From contig NZ_DJJS01000004.1 of the NCBI RefSeq assembly GCF_002434265.1, positions 377,079-441,078 on the forward strand: 64,000 nucleotides of DNA. Reading direction: 5' to 3'. The translations under genes and the position numbers were made by a program. The stretch is from Pseudomonas sp. UBA6562. GTDB taxonomy: Bacteria; Pseudomonadota; Gammaproteobacteria; Pseudomonadales; Pseudomonadaceae. Positions 34,195-42,434 of the stretch are shown in pieces (the first letter of the stretch is position 1; each line of letters starts with the position of its first letter). Under the pieces are notes generated by a model. It made no database searches and was not told the origin of the DNA. It saw only the letters and a program-made list of their open reading frames with translations.

Positions 34195-34833
34195 ATGCCT
34201 TTCTCCAACGGTTTTCTCCTCAGCCTGTCCCTCTGCCTGGACATCGGCATCGCCAACATCGCCATGATCACCCTCGCCATGCAGCGCGGTTTCCTGCAAG
34301 GCTTCTGGCTGGGCCTGGGCACCTGCGTGGGCGACCTGATCTACGCCATCGCCGCCTTGGCCGGGATGACCGTGCTGCTGCAATTCGAAGCCGTGCGCTG
34401 GGTGCTGTGGCTGGGCGGTTCGGCCCTTCTGGTGTGGTTCGCGTTGAAGATGCTGTGGGCGGCGTGGCGCGGTGGGCAGGTGCAAGCCGAAGGAGAGGTG
34501 AAGGTCGAGTCGGGTTGGCGGGAATTCGTGCGCGGTATCGTACTGGCGATGTCGTCGCCCAGTGCGATCCTGTGGTTCGCGGCGGTGGGTGGGGTCTTGA
34601 TCTCGCGCTCCGGTGCCGGCAGTGCGTTGGATGCAGGGCTGTTTTTGAGCGGGTTCTTCGTGGCGGGCCTGGTGTGGTCGGCCACCCTGTGCGGCGTGGC
34701 CAGCCATGGCGGGCGGCTGCTGGGCGCACGCCTCTTGACCTGGTCGTACCTGGCTTCGGCGGCGATCTTCTGCTATTTCGCGGTGTACGTGATCGTTTCG
34801 GGCTACCGCGAATTCATGGTGATGGGCGGCTGA
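34195..34833 (+). CDS. LysE-family amino-acid/metabolite exporter
   Basis: A 212-residue inner-membrane protein with about six transmembrane helices. The N-terminal helix carries the family pattern (LSLCLDIGIANIAMITLAMQRGFLQG), although the usual PGP is replaced by DIGIAN. The middle segment (VLAMSSPSAILWFAAVGG) corresponds to the second conserved NPK-type motif, here SPS. LysE/RhtB proteins export amino acids or related solutes; the substrate is unknown. Confidence 0.85.
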   Translation: MPFSNGFLLSLSLCLDIGIANIAMITLAMQRGFLQGFWLGLGTCVGDLIYAIAALAGMTVLLQFEAVRWVLWLGGSALLVWFALKMLWAAWRGGQVQAEGEVKVESGWREFVRGIVLAMSSPSAILWFAAVGGVLISRSGAGSALDAGLFLSGFFVAGLVWSATLCGVASHGGRLLGARLLTWSYLASAAIFCYFAVYVIVSGYREFMVMGG

Positions 34834-34869
34834 GGCGGGCCGCACGATAGGCAGCCCGATCGTGGCCGT

Positions 34870-35664
34870 CTACTGCTGGAACACCTGTTTGAAGAAGCGT
34901 TGCAGGTCGGCCCAGGAGCGCTGATCGGCAGCCTTGTCATAGCCGATGTCGGGCCCGCCATGCTCGCCATGGCCCAAACGATCGGCGTCCGGGTTGCTGA
35001 AGCCGTGCTTGGCGCCCGGCAGACTGACGAATTCGAGGTCGGCGTTGGCGCTGGCCATTTCCTGCTTGAACGCTGCGACCTGCTCGGGGGTGACCATGCT
35101 GTCGGCCGCGCCGTGCTCGACCAGAATCTTCGCCCGCACTTGGCCGGGCTGCGCTGGGGTCTGGGTGACCAGCGCGCCATGCACGCTCACCACACCATCG
35201 AGTTTTTCACCGCGGCGGGCCGCATCCAGCACCACTTTGCCGCCGAAGCAGTAGCCCACGGCGCCTAGGCGATGCTTGTCGGTCTGCGGTTGCAGCTTGA
35301 GCAGGTCGAGCCCGGCGTCGAAGCGTTGTGCGGCGGCCTTGGGGTCTTTCAAGGCGGCGGCCATGAACGCCTGGGCATCGGCCGGGTGTTCGGTGTGTTT
35401 GCCATCGCCGTACATGTCGATGGCCAGGGCGTTGTAGCCCAGGCCCGCCAGCTCGCGGGCGCGACGCTTGGCGTAGTCGTTCAGGCCCCACCACTCGTGC
35501 ACCACCAGCACGCCTGGGCGTTTGCCGCTCAAGGCGTCGTCGTAGGCGTAATAGCCGACCAGGCGGTTGCCGTCGGCGTCCTGATAGGGAATTTCGCGGG
35601 TCTGCACCGCCGCCTGGGCGAAGGCGGCGGTGCACATCAAGGCCACGGCAAGCGGGAAACGCAT
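34870..35664 (-). CDS. Exported dienelactone hydrolase family protein
   Basis: A 264-residue alpha/beta hydrolase of the dienelactone hydrolase family with a signal peptide (MRFPLAVALMCTAAFAQA then AVQT), so it acts in the periplasm, unlike the cytosolic ClcD-type enzymes. The cysteine nucleophile lies in GYCFGGK, the acid in VEHGAADSMVTPEQ, and the histidine in PGAKHGFSNPDADR. VVHEWWGLNDYAKRRA is the family oxyanion region. ATG at 35664 is chosen because AGGAG lies 8 bases upstream. It is divergent from oprH and shares the GTTCAG array region. Confidence 0.9.
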   Translation of the reverse strand: MRFPLAVALMCTAAFAQAAVQTREIPYQDADGNRLVGYYAYDDALSGKRPGVLVVHEWWGLNDYAKRRARELAGLGYNALAIDMYGDGKHTEHPADAQAFMAAALKDPKAAAQRFDAGLDLLKLQPQTDKHRLGAVGYCFGGKVVLDAARRGEKLDGVVSVHGALVTQTPAQPGQVRAKILVEHGAADSMVTPEQVAAFKQEMASANADLEFVSLPGAKHGFSNPDADRLGHGEHGGPDIGYDKAADQRSWADLQRFFKQVFQQ

Positions 35665-35687
35665 GGTCACTACTCCTGTGAAGGTTC

Positions 35688-35726
35688 GTTCAGCCGAGGT
35701 TCAGCCAGGGTTCAGCGGTCGTTCAG
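35688..35726. promoter_or_regulatory. Four-copy GTTCAG direct-repeat array (probable PhoP box)
   Basis: GTTCAG occurs exactly at 35688, 35699, 35710 and 35721, each copy separated by 5 bases, giving an 11-bp period of one helical turn. Tandem hexamers with an N5 spacer are the known architecture of PhoP boxes, and the array lies about 60 bases upstream of oprH, the first gene of the PhoP-controlled oprH-phoPQ operon. The last copy is placed where a -35 element would be. The array also lies 24 bases upstream of the divergent dienelactone hydrolase start. Confidence 0.8.
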
Positions 35727-35786
35727 CGTCTGCTGCTTACTCTAGCTGCCAGACACCTCAAGCGCATCCACACGGGAGTGACCTTC

Positions 35787-36389
35787 ATGAAAACCTTCAA
35801 CAGCCTCATCGCCGCCATGGCCGTTTGCGCCGCAGGCCTTACCACCGCCCAGGCCGATGACACCTTCGCCAGCCTCACCTATGGCCAGACCAGCGACAAA
35901 GTGCGCAAATCCGGCCTGCTGCAGCGCAACACCGGCCACCTCGACGCCGACGGCATCATCGGCAAGGACGGCACCTGGGGCGTGCGTCTGGGCAAGCTCA
36001 ACGACCAGGGCCGCTACTACATGACCTACGACAACGTCTCGGGCGACCACAGCGGCCTGAAACTGCGCCAGGAAAACCTGCTCGGCAGCTACGACCTGTT
36101 CTACCCGGTCGGCGACACCACCAAGCTGTTCGGCGGCGCCAGCCTGGGCATGACCAAACTCACCCAGACCTCGTCGGGCCTGAGCCGCGACACCGACTAC
36201 GGCTATGCGGCCGGTCTGCAAGGCGGCGTGATCCAGCAGGTCACCGACAACGCATCGGTCGAACTTGGCTACCGCTACCTGCGCAGCAACGCCAGCGTGG
36301 AAGTCTCGCCCCACAACGAAGCCAAGGCCGGCACCCTGCGCCTGACCAGCAGCGCCCAGACCTACCTGTCGGCCAACTACCGCTTTTAA
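35787..36389 (+). CDS. oprH: Outer membrane protein OprH (PhoP/Q and low Mg2+ inducible)
   Basis: A 200-residue eight-stranded outer-membrane beta-barrel that stabilises LPS when divalent cations are scarce. It has a signal peptide (MKTFNSLIAAMAVCAAGLTTAQA then DD), alternating aromatic/polar strands (DTFASLTYGQTSDKV, QGRYYMTYDNVSG, VELGYRYLRSNAS) and a C-terminal YLSANYRF ending in Phe, the barrel insertion signal. Length and strand order match P. aeruginosa OprH closely. ATG at 35787 follows GGGAG. It is first in the oprH-phoP-phoQ operon and is preceded by the GTTCAG array. Confidence 0.95.
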   Translation: MKTFNSLIAAMAVCAAGLTTAQADDTFASLTYGQTSDKVRKSGLLQRNTGHLDADGIIGKDGTWGVRLGKLNDQGRYYMTYDNVSGDHSGLKLRQENLLGSYDLFYPVGDTTKLFGGASLGMTKLTQTSSGLSRDTDYGYAAGLQGGVIQQVTDNASVELGYRYLRSNASVEVSPHNEAKAGTLRLTSSAQTYLSANYRF

Positions 36390-36409
36390 GCGCCAGAACG
36401 GCTGATATG

Positions 36410-36435
36410 CTGTGCCGGCTACACAGCCGGCACAG
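36410..36435 (+). other. Intercistronic hairpin between oprH and phoP
   Basis: A perfect 11-bp inverted repeat (CTGTGCCGGCT with its complement) with a 4-nt loop ACAC lies 20 bases after the oprH stop codon and 23 before the phoP start. There is no T-run. It could stabilise the oprH mRNA end or partly attenuate read-through into phoPQ, producing more OprH than regulator. Confidence 0.7.
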
Positions 36436-36458
36436 GCCATTCACGAGGAGGGGACGCG

Positions 36459-37136
36459 ATGAAACTGCTGGTGGTCGAGGACGAAGCGCTGCTGCGCCAT
36501 CACCTCTTCACGCGCCTGGGCGAGAGCGGCCATGTGGTCGAAGCCGTGGCCAACGCCGAAGAGGCGCTGTACCAGGCCGACCAATACCATCATGACCTTG
36601 CAGTGATCGACCTGGGCCTGCCAGGCATGAGCGGGCTCGAACTGATCGGCGAGCTGCGTCGCCAGGGCAAGACCTTCCCCATCCTGATCCTCACCGCTCG
36701 CGGCAACTGGCAGGACAAGGTCGAAGGCCTGGCCGCCGGGGCCGACGACTATGTGGTCAAGCCGTTCCAGTTCGAAGAGCTGGAGGCGCGCCTGAACGCG
36801 CTGTTGCGCCGTTCCAGCGGCTTCACCCAGTCGACCATCGCCGCCGGCCCCTTGATCCTCGACATCAACCGCAAGCAGGCCAGCCTGCACGACCAGCCGC
36901 TGGCGCTGACCGCTTACGAGTACCGCATCCTCGAGTACCTCATGCGCCATCACCAGCAGGTGGTGGCCAAGGACCGCCTGATGGAGCAGCTGTACCCCGA
37001 CGACGAAGTGCGCGACCCGAACGTCATCGAAGTGCTGGTCGGGCGCCTGCGCCGCAAGCTCGAGGGCGACAGCGGCTTCAAGCCCATCGATACCGTGCGC
37101 GGCCTGGGCTACCTGTTCACCGAGCGCTGCCGATGA
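36459..37136 (+). CDS. phoP: Response regulator PhoP
   Basis: A 225-residue OmpR-family regulator. The receiver domain has the acidic pocket (VVEDEA), phosphoacceptor Asp51 (AVIDLGLPGMSG) and a conserved lysine in VVKPFQ. The winged-helix DNA-binding domain (residues about 125-222) has the recognition region EVLVGRLRRKLEG. It regulates adaptation to low Mg2+ and cationic peptides. Strong GAGGAGG upstream. It overlaps phoQ by 4 bases (ATGA). Confidence 0.96.
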   Translation: MKLLVVEDEALLRHHLFTRLGESGHVVEAVANAEEALYQADQYHHDLAVIDLGLPGMSGLELIGELRRQGKTFPILILTARGNWQDKVEGLAAGADDYVVKPFQFEELEARLNALLRRSSGFTQSTIAAGPLILDINRKQASLHDQPLALTAYEYRILEYLMRHHQQVVAKDRLMEQLYPDDEVRDPNVIEVLVGRLRRKLEGDSGFKPIDTVRGLGYLFTERCR

Positions 37137-38479
37137 TCCGCTCGCTGCGCTTGCGCTTGATGCTGGCGGCGGCGGTGCTGGCAGTGTTGTTCATGCTGGC
37201 GTTGCTGCCGGCGTTGCAGAAGGCGTTCAGCCTGGCGCTGCAAGAATCCATCGAACAGCGCCTGGCGTCGGACGTCACCACCCTGATTTCGGCCGCGCGC
37301 GTCGAGCGGGGCCAGTTGAAGATGCCGGCGCTGCTGCCGGACGAGCGCTACAACCTGCCCGCCAGCGGCCTGCTGGGCTACATCTTCGACCGCGAGGGCA
37401 AGCTGGTCTGGCAATCGCGCGCCACCGATACCCAGCACATCAACTACCAACCGCGCTACGACGGCCGCGGCAACGAATTCGCGCGCATCCGTCAAGGCGA
37501 CGGCGAAGAGTTCTTCGTCTACGACGTCGAGGTCAAGCTGCTCGGCGGCAAGAGCGCGGCCTTCAGCATCGTCGCCCTGCAGCCGGTGAGCGGCTACCAG
37601 CACACCCTCGACGGCCTGCGCGAAAAACTCTACCTGGGCTTCGGGGCGGCGCTGTTGGCGTTGTTAGGTTTGCTCTGGGCAGGCCTGACCTGGGGGCTGC
37701 GCTCGCTGCGCCACCTGAGCCGCGAGCTGGACCAGGTGGAAGCCGGCGTGCGCGATGGTCTGAGCCGTGAGCACCCCAGCGAACTGCTGCGCCTGACCGG
37801 CTCGCTCAACCGATTGCTGCACAGCGAGCGCGAGCAGCGCCAGCGTTACCGCGATTCCCTGGACGATCTGGCGCACAGTCTGAAAACGCCCTTGGCGGTG
37901 TTGCAGGGTGTGGGCGAGGGCATGGGGCAGGGCGCGGACGAGCGCGAGCAGGCGCGGGTGTTGCAAAGCCAGATCGAGCGCATGAGCCAGCAGATCGACT
38001 ATCAATTGCAGCGCGCCAGCCTGCGCAAGAGCGGCCTGGTGCGCCACCAGGTGGAAGTCCGGCCACTGCTCGACAGCCTGTGCAGCACCCTGGCCAAGGT
38101 CTACCGCGACAAACAGGTCCACGTCAGCCTGCATCTTCCTGCGCGCGCGCGGCTTCCCGTAGAGCAGGGCGCCTTGCTCGAACTGCTGGGCAACCTGCTG
38201 GAAAACGCCTATCGCCTGTGTCTGGAGCAGGTGCGCGTGAGCCTGCGCCAAGGCGTCGGGATCATCGAACTGTGCGTGGAAGACGACGGCCCGGGCGTGC
38301 CGGCCGAGCAGCGCCAGCGCATTTTGCAACGGGGCGAGCGCCTGGATCGTCAGCACCCAGGGCAAGGCATCGGGCTGGCGGTGGTCAAGGACATTATCGA
38401 CAGCTATGACGCCGAACTGAGCCTTGACGATTCGCCCTTGGGCGGCGCGGCGTTCCGTATCGTGTTCCACTTGGACTGA
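37133..38479 (+). CDS. phoQ: Sensor histidine kinase PhoQ
   Basis: A 448-residue inner-membrane kinase. TM1 lies at residues about 10-28, a periplasmic Mg2+-sensing domain at about 30-165 (with acidic runs such as RQGDGEEFFVYDVEV), and TM2 at about 166-188. The phosphoacceptor His248 is in DLAHSLKTPLAVLQG, the N box is GNLLENAYRLC, and the G boxes are EDDGPGVP and GQGIGLAVVKDI. It phosphorylates PhoP when Mg2+ is low. Translationally coupled to phoP. Confidence 0.96.
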   Translation: MIRSLRLRLMLAAAVLAVLFMLALLPALQKAFSLALQESIEQRLASDVTTLISAARVERGQLKMPALLPDERYNLPASGLLGYIFDREGKLVWQSRATDTQHINYQPRYDGRGNEFARIRQGDGEEFFVYDVEVKLLGGKSAAFSIVALQPVSGYQHTLDGLREKLYLGFGAALLALLGLLWAGLTWGLRSLRHLSRELDQVEAGVRDGLSREHPSELLRLTGSLNRLLHSEREQRQRYRDSLDDLAHSLKTPLAVLQGVGEGMGQGADEREQARVLQSQIERMSQQIDYQLQRASLRKSGLVRHQVEVRPLLDSLCSTLAKVYRDKQVHVSLHLPARARLPVEQGALLELLGNLLENAYRLCLEQVRVSLRQGVGIIELCVEDDGPGVPAEQRQRILQRGERLDRQHPGQGIGLAVVKDIIDSYDAELSLDDSPLGGAAFRIVFHLD

Positions 38480-38513
38480 GCCAGGGGCGGATTTCCGCCA
38501 CAGCCCCTGTTCA

Positions 38514-38534
38514 TTTCCCGCCACTGGGCGGAAA
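38514..38534. promoter_or_regulatory. Inverted repeat upstream of dctA, candidate enhancer site
   Basis: An imperfect inverted repeat (TTTCCCGCC and GGGCGGAAA, 7 of 9 positions pairing) lies about 85-105 bases upstream of the -24/-12 promoter of dctA. A related CCGCCAC motif recurs at 38495-38501 and 38536-38542. The distance is right for a sigma-54 enhancer-binding protein such as DctD. The same stretch also follows the phoQ stop codon, so a role in phoQ mRNA termination is possible. Confidence 0.4.
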
Positions 38535-38619
38535 CCCGCCACGCCCCCAGTCCTGATTTGCGTCATTGCAGCGCACTTCGGCCGCAGAAAGCCTGGACAC
38601 GCACCGTTGCTGGGCATAT

Positions 38620-38635
38620 TGGCATCACCTTTGCT
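38620..38635 (+). promoter_or_regulatory. Sigma-54 (-24/-12) promoter of dctA
   Basis: TGGCAT-N5-TTGCT matches the RpoN consensus TGGCAC-N5-TTGCA/T, with GG (38621-38622) and GC (38633-38634) separated by the required 10 bases. It lies about 135 bases before the dctA start. RpoN with DctB/DctD is the known control of C4-dicarboxylate transport genes in Pseudomonas and rhizobia. Confidence 0.75.
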
Positions 38636-38769
38636 AACTAGCTCGTAGAGGCCTGCGCCACGCAGCTCTACCACAACGACAAATCCCTCCATGTGCAGGA
38701 GGGTTAGCGATTCAGGTCCCCCTCGCTCTGGGAAGAGTGAAGCCGGTACCCTCGAGGAAAAATCTAGCC

Positions 38770-40092
38770 ATGACGACACGTCAGCCGCTGTACAAGTCTC
38801 TTTATGTCCAGGTGTTGGTTGCCATCACCATCGGCATTCTGCTCGGCCACTTCTATCCGGAAACCGGTGTTGCGCTCAAACCCTTGGGTGACGGCTTCGT
38901 CAAACTGATCAAGATGGTCATCGCGCCCATCATCTTCTGCACCGTGGTCAGCGGCATCGCCGGCATGCAGAGCATGAAGTCGGTCGGCAAGACCGGCGGC
39001 TACGCACTGTTGTACTTCGAGATCGTGTCGACCATCGCCTTGATCATCGGCCTGATCGTGGTCAACGTGGTCAAGCCCGGCGCTGGCATGCACATCGATG
39101 TCACCACCCTGAACGCCAGCAGCGTGGCCGCCTATGCCGCCGCCGGTGCGCAGCAGACCACCGTGGGCTTCCTGCTCAACATCATTCCCAACACCGTGGT
39201 CGGCGCCTTCGCCAACGGCGACATCCTGCAAGTGCTGATGTTCTCGGTGATCTTCGGCTTCGCCCTGCATCGCCTGGGCAGCTACGGCAAGCCGCTGCTG
39301 GACCTGATCGATCGCTTCGCCCATGTCATGTTCAACATCATCAACATGATCATGAAGCTGGCTCCGCTGGGCGCCTTCGGTGCCATGGCCTTCACCATCG
39401 GCCAGTACGGCGTGGGTTCGCTGGTGCAGCTGGGCTACCTGATGGCCTGCTTCTACATCACCTGCCTGCTGTTCGTGCTGGTGGTGCTGGGCGGCATCTG
39501 CCGCGCCCACGGTTTCAGCGTGTTGAAGCTGATCCGCTACATCCGTGAAGAACTGATGATCGTGCTGGGGACTTCCTCGTCCGAATCGGCCCTGCCACGC
39601 ATGCTGGCCAAGATGGAACGCCTGGGTGCCAAGAAGTCGGTGGTCGGCTTGGTGATCCCCACCGGCTACTCGTTCAACCTCGACGGCACCTCGATCTACC
39701 TGACCATGGCCGCCGTGTTCATCGCCCAGGCGACCGACACCACCATGGACATCACCCACCAGATCACCCTGCTGCTGGTGCTGCTGGTCGCCTCCAAAGG
39801 CGCTGCGGGTGTGACCGGTTCGGGCTTCATCGTGCTCGCTGCCACCTTGTCGGCGGTCGGTCACCTGCCAGTGGCGGGCCTGGCGCTGATCCTGGGCATC
39901 GACCGCTTCATGTCCGAAGCGCGCGCCCTGACCAACCTAGTCGGCAACGCGGTAGCGACCGTGGTCGTGGCCAAGTGGGTCAACGAGATGGACGACGACA
40001 AGCTGCAGTCCGAGCTGGCTTCCGGTGGCGGCCCGCTGGAGCTGAACCGTCCGACCGACGACCTGGGCGTGGCCGAAGGCCCTGCTCGCTAA
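38770..40092 (+). CDS. dctA: C4-dicarboxylate/proton symporter DctA
   Basis: A 440-residue inner-membrane transporter of the DAACS family that imports succinate, fumarate and malate with protons or Na+. Visible family motifs are GTSSSESALPRML (the serine-rich hairpin loop HP1), PTGYSFNLDGTSIYLTMA (TM7 NxD-type motif), and the GVTGSGFIVLAATL re-entrant loop HP2. There are about eight membrane helices. ATG at 38770 is chosen; the frame is open back to 38737. It has its own likely RpoN promoter and a strong terminator. Confidence 0.97.
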   Translation: MTTRQPLYKSLYVQVLVAITIGILLGHFYPETGVALKPLGDGFVKLIKMVIAPIIFCTVVSGIAGMQSMKSVGKTGGYALLYFEIVSTIALIIGLIVVNVVKPGAGMHIDVTTLNASSVAAYAAAGAQQTTVGFLLNIIPNTVVGAFANGDILQVLMFSVIFGFALHRLGSYGKPLLDLIDRFAHVMFNIINMIMKLAPLGAFGAMAFTIGQYGVGSLVQLGYLMACFYITCLLFVLVVLGGICRAHGFSVLKLIRYIREELMIVLGTSSSESALPRMLAKMERLGAKKSVVGLVIPTGYSFNLDGTSIYLTMAAVFIAQATDTTMDITHQITLLLVLLVASKGAAGVTGSGFIVLAATLSAVGHLPVAGLALILGIDRFMSEARALTNLVGNAVATVVVAKWVNEMDDDKLQSELASGGGPLELNRPTDDLGVAEGPAR

Positions 40093-40111
40093 GTCGACAC
40101 CCTGCTACATG

Positions 40112-40139
40112 AAAAAGCCTGTCTTCGGACAGGCTTTTT
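40112..40139. terminator. Bidirectional terminator between dctA and sprT
   Basis: A perfect stem AAAAAGCCTGTC with its complement and a TTCG tetraloop (40124-40127) gives a T-run after the stem on both strands, so it can terminate dctA on the plus strand and sprT on the minus strand. Confidence 0.93.
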
Positions 40140-40160
40140 CGTTTCCGGCCTGCGGGCCGT

Positions 40161-40655
40161 TCACGCCTGGCGGGTTTCGCCGCTGTACGTGAGCACCTGC
40201 CGACAGCGCTTGCAGACGTAGCGCCGGCCCTGGCGCACCAGGCGATGGCGTTGCGGGCTGAACGGGAAGTCGCTGTCCGGGCATGGGCAGCGGTAGATGT
40301 AGCGGGTCACGGTACGGCGCTGCACCGCGTAGCTGTGGCAGCGCAGCGGGGCCAGGTCGTAGACCCCGCGCATGATCAACTGCCATTCCCGGCCATGGGC
40401 CTGGATGCCGCCGCCGAACACCTGGTGGGCGACCAAGTGCGCGACCTCGTGGGGCACGGTCTGGCGCAGAAAGTCGTCTTGATTGGCCTGGTAGAGCGTG
40501 GGGTTGAAACGCAGCAGGTTGTCGTGCAGGTGCGCTACGCCGGCTTTCAGACCGCGCAGCTTGAAACTGACTTCGGGGCGGGGGAAGGTGCGTTTGAAGA
40601 AAGCCTCGGCCTGCACATAGCAGGCTTCGACCCGTTGTTTGAGCAGTTCGGGCAT
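40161..40655 (-). CDS. sprT: SprT-family zinc metalloprotease-like protein
   Basis: A 164-residue protein with the SprT/Spartan zinc motif HEXXH at residues 69-73 (VPHEVAHLVAHQVFGG), the following GREWQ segment that supplies the third ligand region, and a C-terminal zinc ribbon (YRCPC...VCKRC). Human Spartan relatives repair DNA-protein crosslinks, while the bacterial function is poorly known. The frame runs upstream to 40787 without coding character; the ATG at 40655 is chosen from alignment to family starts (MPELLKQRVE). Confidence 0.9.
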   Translation of the reverse strand: MPELLKQRVEACYVQAEAFFKRTFPRPEVSFKLRGLKAGVAHLHDNLLRFNPTLYQANQDDFLRQTVPHEVAHLVAHQVFGGGIQAHGREWQLIMRGVYDLAPLRCHSYAVQRRTVTRYIYRCPCPDSDFPFSPQRHRLVRQGRRYVCKRCRQVLTYSGETRQA

Positions 40656-40750
40656 GGTCGGGGGTCTCCTGGCCGCGCAGTATGCCGCAAGCACCCTGTG
40701 CGACCCAGGCCGCCGGTCAGGCGCCAGATCGGCTTGCCGGCCCTGACGGT

Positions 40751-41350
40751 CTAGCCGGCGGACGTCGGCCCCAATCCCAGCCCCCACAGCGTCACGGCCA
40801 CCGCCATGATCGCCACCAGCACTACCAGGCCGACCGCCAGCACGGAGCTGGAAAACAGAAAGCCTTCATCGGGCGGTATGTCCATGAAGGTCGGCGAGCC
40901 GACGTACAGCAGGAATACGGTGTAGGACACCGCCGCAATCAGGGTCAGCAGACCCAGCCAAAGGTGCGGGTAGAGCGCCGCCAGACCACCGATGAACAAT
41001 GGCGTGGCCGTGTAGGTGGCGAACGCGATGCACTGTGCGAGCGAAGGCGTCGCGTCGTAGGTGCGCGCCATCCAATGCACGAACGCACCCACGGCGGCGA
41101 CGCCCAGCAGCAGCGCCAGGTAAGACAGCAGGCCCAGGCTCGCCGCGCTCGACGGCGTCAGCAACACGAGTGTGCCGTTGGCGGGTCGCCAGCCGACCTG
41201 GGTAGTGCCGATGAAGGCCGAAACAGCGGGAATGGCAGCCAATGACAGGGTATGGGTGAGGTGCGTGTGGCCGCTGGAGCTCCTTTCCCCGCGAATCTGT
41301 CGCCACGCCTTGTCAGGGCGAATGAACAGGCCTAGCACGTGCTGCATCAT
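40751..41350 (-). CDS. Yip1-family integral membrane protein
   Basis: A 199-residue protein. A short N-terminal cytoplasmic helix (MMQHVLGLFIRPDKAWRQIRGE, a Yip1-typical start) is followed by about five transmembrane segments. The start at 41350 has GAGGA upstream; a second ATG at 41347 is also possible. Function unknown; bacterial Yip1 proteins are not well characterised. Upstream, 41351-41608 is a 258-base divergent spacer with ttcA in which I see no further gene. Confidence 0.85.
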   Translation of the reverse strand: MMQHVLGLFIRPDKAWRQIRGERSSSGHTHLTHTLSLAAIPAVSAFIGTTQVGWRPANGTLVLLTPSSAASLGLLSYLALLLGVAAVGAFVHWMARTYDATPSLAQCIAFATYTATPLFIGGLAALYPHLWLGLLTLIAAVSYTVFLLYVGSPTFMDIPPDEGFLFSSSVLAVGLVVLVAIMAVAVTLWGLGLGPTSAG

Positions 41351-41608
41351 GGTGTGGTTCCTCTGCGCGCAGGTGGGCAGCGCTCGCAGGCGCATGCCGC
41401 CCGGCCAAGGTACCTTCAGGGGTGCGGTAGGGTGGCCGTGATTGCCAGTATAGGTGTGTGTCGGCCACGGCAAGGGTGGCGTTTAGAGCAAAAGGCACGG
41501 TCAACCGCCCGCTTGATCGCTCGCGGTCTTTGTCGGATGGGCCTACGCCGACGCTACCTTTGCGGTTAAACTAGCCGGCTTTTGTCACACCTCGCGGATT
41601 CAATCGCC

Positions 41609-42433
41609 ATGGGCACCCTCTCGGTCAACCAGAACAAACTGCAAAAACGCCTGCGCCGTCTCGCCGGCGAAGCCATCGCCGACTTCAACATGATCGAAGA
41701 GGGCGACAAGGTCATGGTCTGCCTGTCGGGCGGCAAGGACAGCTACACCATGCTCGACGTGCTGCTGCACCTGCAAAAGGTGGCCCCGATCAGCTTCCAG
41801 ATCGTCGCGGTGAACATGGACCAGAAGCAACCCGGCTTCCCCGAGCACGTGCTGCCGGCCTACCTGGAAGCGCTGGGCGTCGAGTACCACATCGTCGAGA
41901 AGGACACCTACTCGGTGGTCAAGGAGCTGGTGCCCGAAGGCAAGACCACTTGCTCGCTGTGTTCGCGTCTGCGCCGTGGCACCCTGTACACCTTCGCCGA
42001 CCAGATCGGCGCGACCAAGATGGCCCTGGGGCACCACCGCGACGACATCGTCGAAACCTTCTTCCTCAACATGTTCTTCAACGGCGCCCTCAAGGGCATG
42101 CCGCCCAAGCTGCGCGCCGACGACGGCCGCAACGTGGTGATCCGGCCGCTGGCCTACTGCAACGAAAAGGACATCCAGGCCTATTCGGACATGAAGCAGT
42201 TTCCGATCATCCCGTGCAACCTGTGCGGTTCCCAGGAGAACCTGCAGCGCCAGGTGGTCAAGGACATGCTGGTGGAGTGGGAGCGCAAGCACCCGGGCCG
42301 CACCGAGAGCATCTTCCGCGCCCTGCAGAACGTCGCGCCGTCGCAGTTGGCCGACCGCAACCTGTTCGACTTCGTCAGCCTGAGCATCGACGACACCGCC
42401 ACGCCACGCTTCCTCGAACTGGTCAACCTCTGA
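41609..42433 (+). CDS. ttcA: tRNA 2-thiocytidine(32) synthetase TtcA
   Basis: A 274-residue PP-loop ATPase that thiolates C32 of certain tRNAs using an iron-sulfur cluster. The PP-loop SGGKDS lies at residues about 40-45, and the CXXC motif is CSLC (KTTCSLCSRLRRG) with a further CNLC. The family core ALGHHRDDIVETFFLNMF is intact. The frame is open from TTG at 41582, but the ATG at 41609 (MGTLSVNQNKLQKRL) matches the family start. The next gene starts 1 base after its stop codon. Confidence 0.96.
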   Translation: MGTLSVNQNKLQKRLRRLAGEAIADFNMIEEGDKVMVCLSGGKDSYTMLDVLLHLQKVAPISFQIVAVNMDQKQPGFPEHVLPAYLEALGVEYHIVEKDTYSVVKELVPEGKTTCSLCSRLRRGTLYTFADQIGATKMALGHHRDDIVETFFLNMFFNGALKGMPPKLRADDGRNVVIRPLAYCNEKDIQAYSDMKQFPIIPCNLCGSQENLQRQVVKDMLVEWERKHPGRTESIFRALQNVAPSQLADRNLFDFVSLSIDDTATPRFLELVNL

Positions 42434-42434
42434 C

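Noticed and set aside
35688..35726. CRISPR-like or iteron array
   Set aside because: Hexamers with an 11-bp period beside oprH fit a PhoP box much better than an origin or CRISPR.
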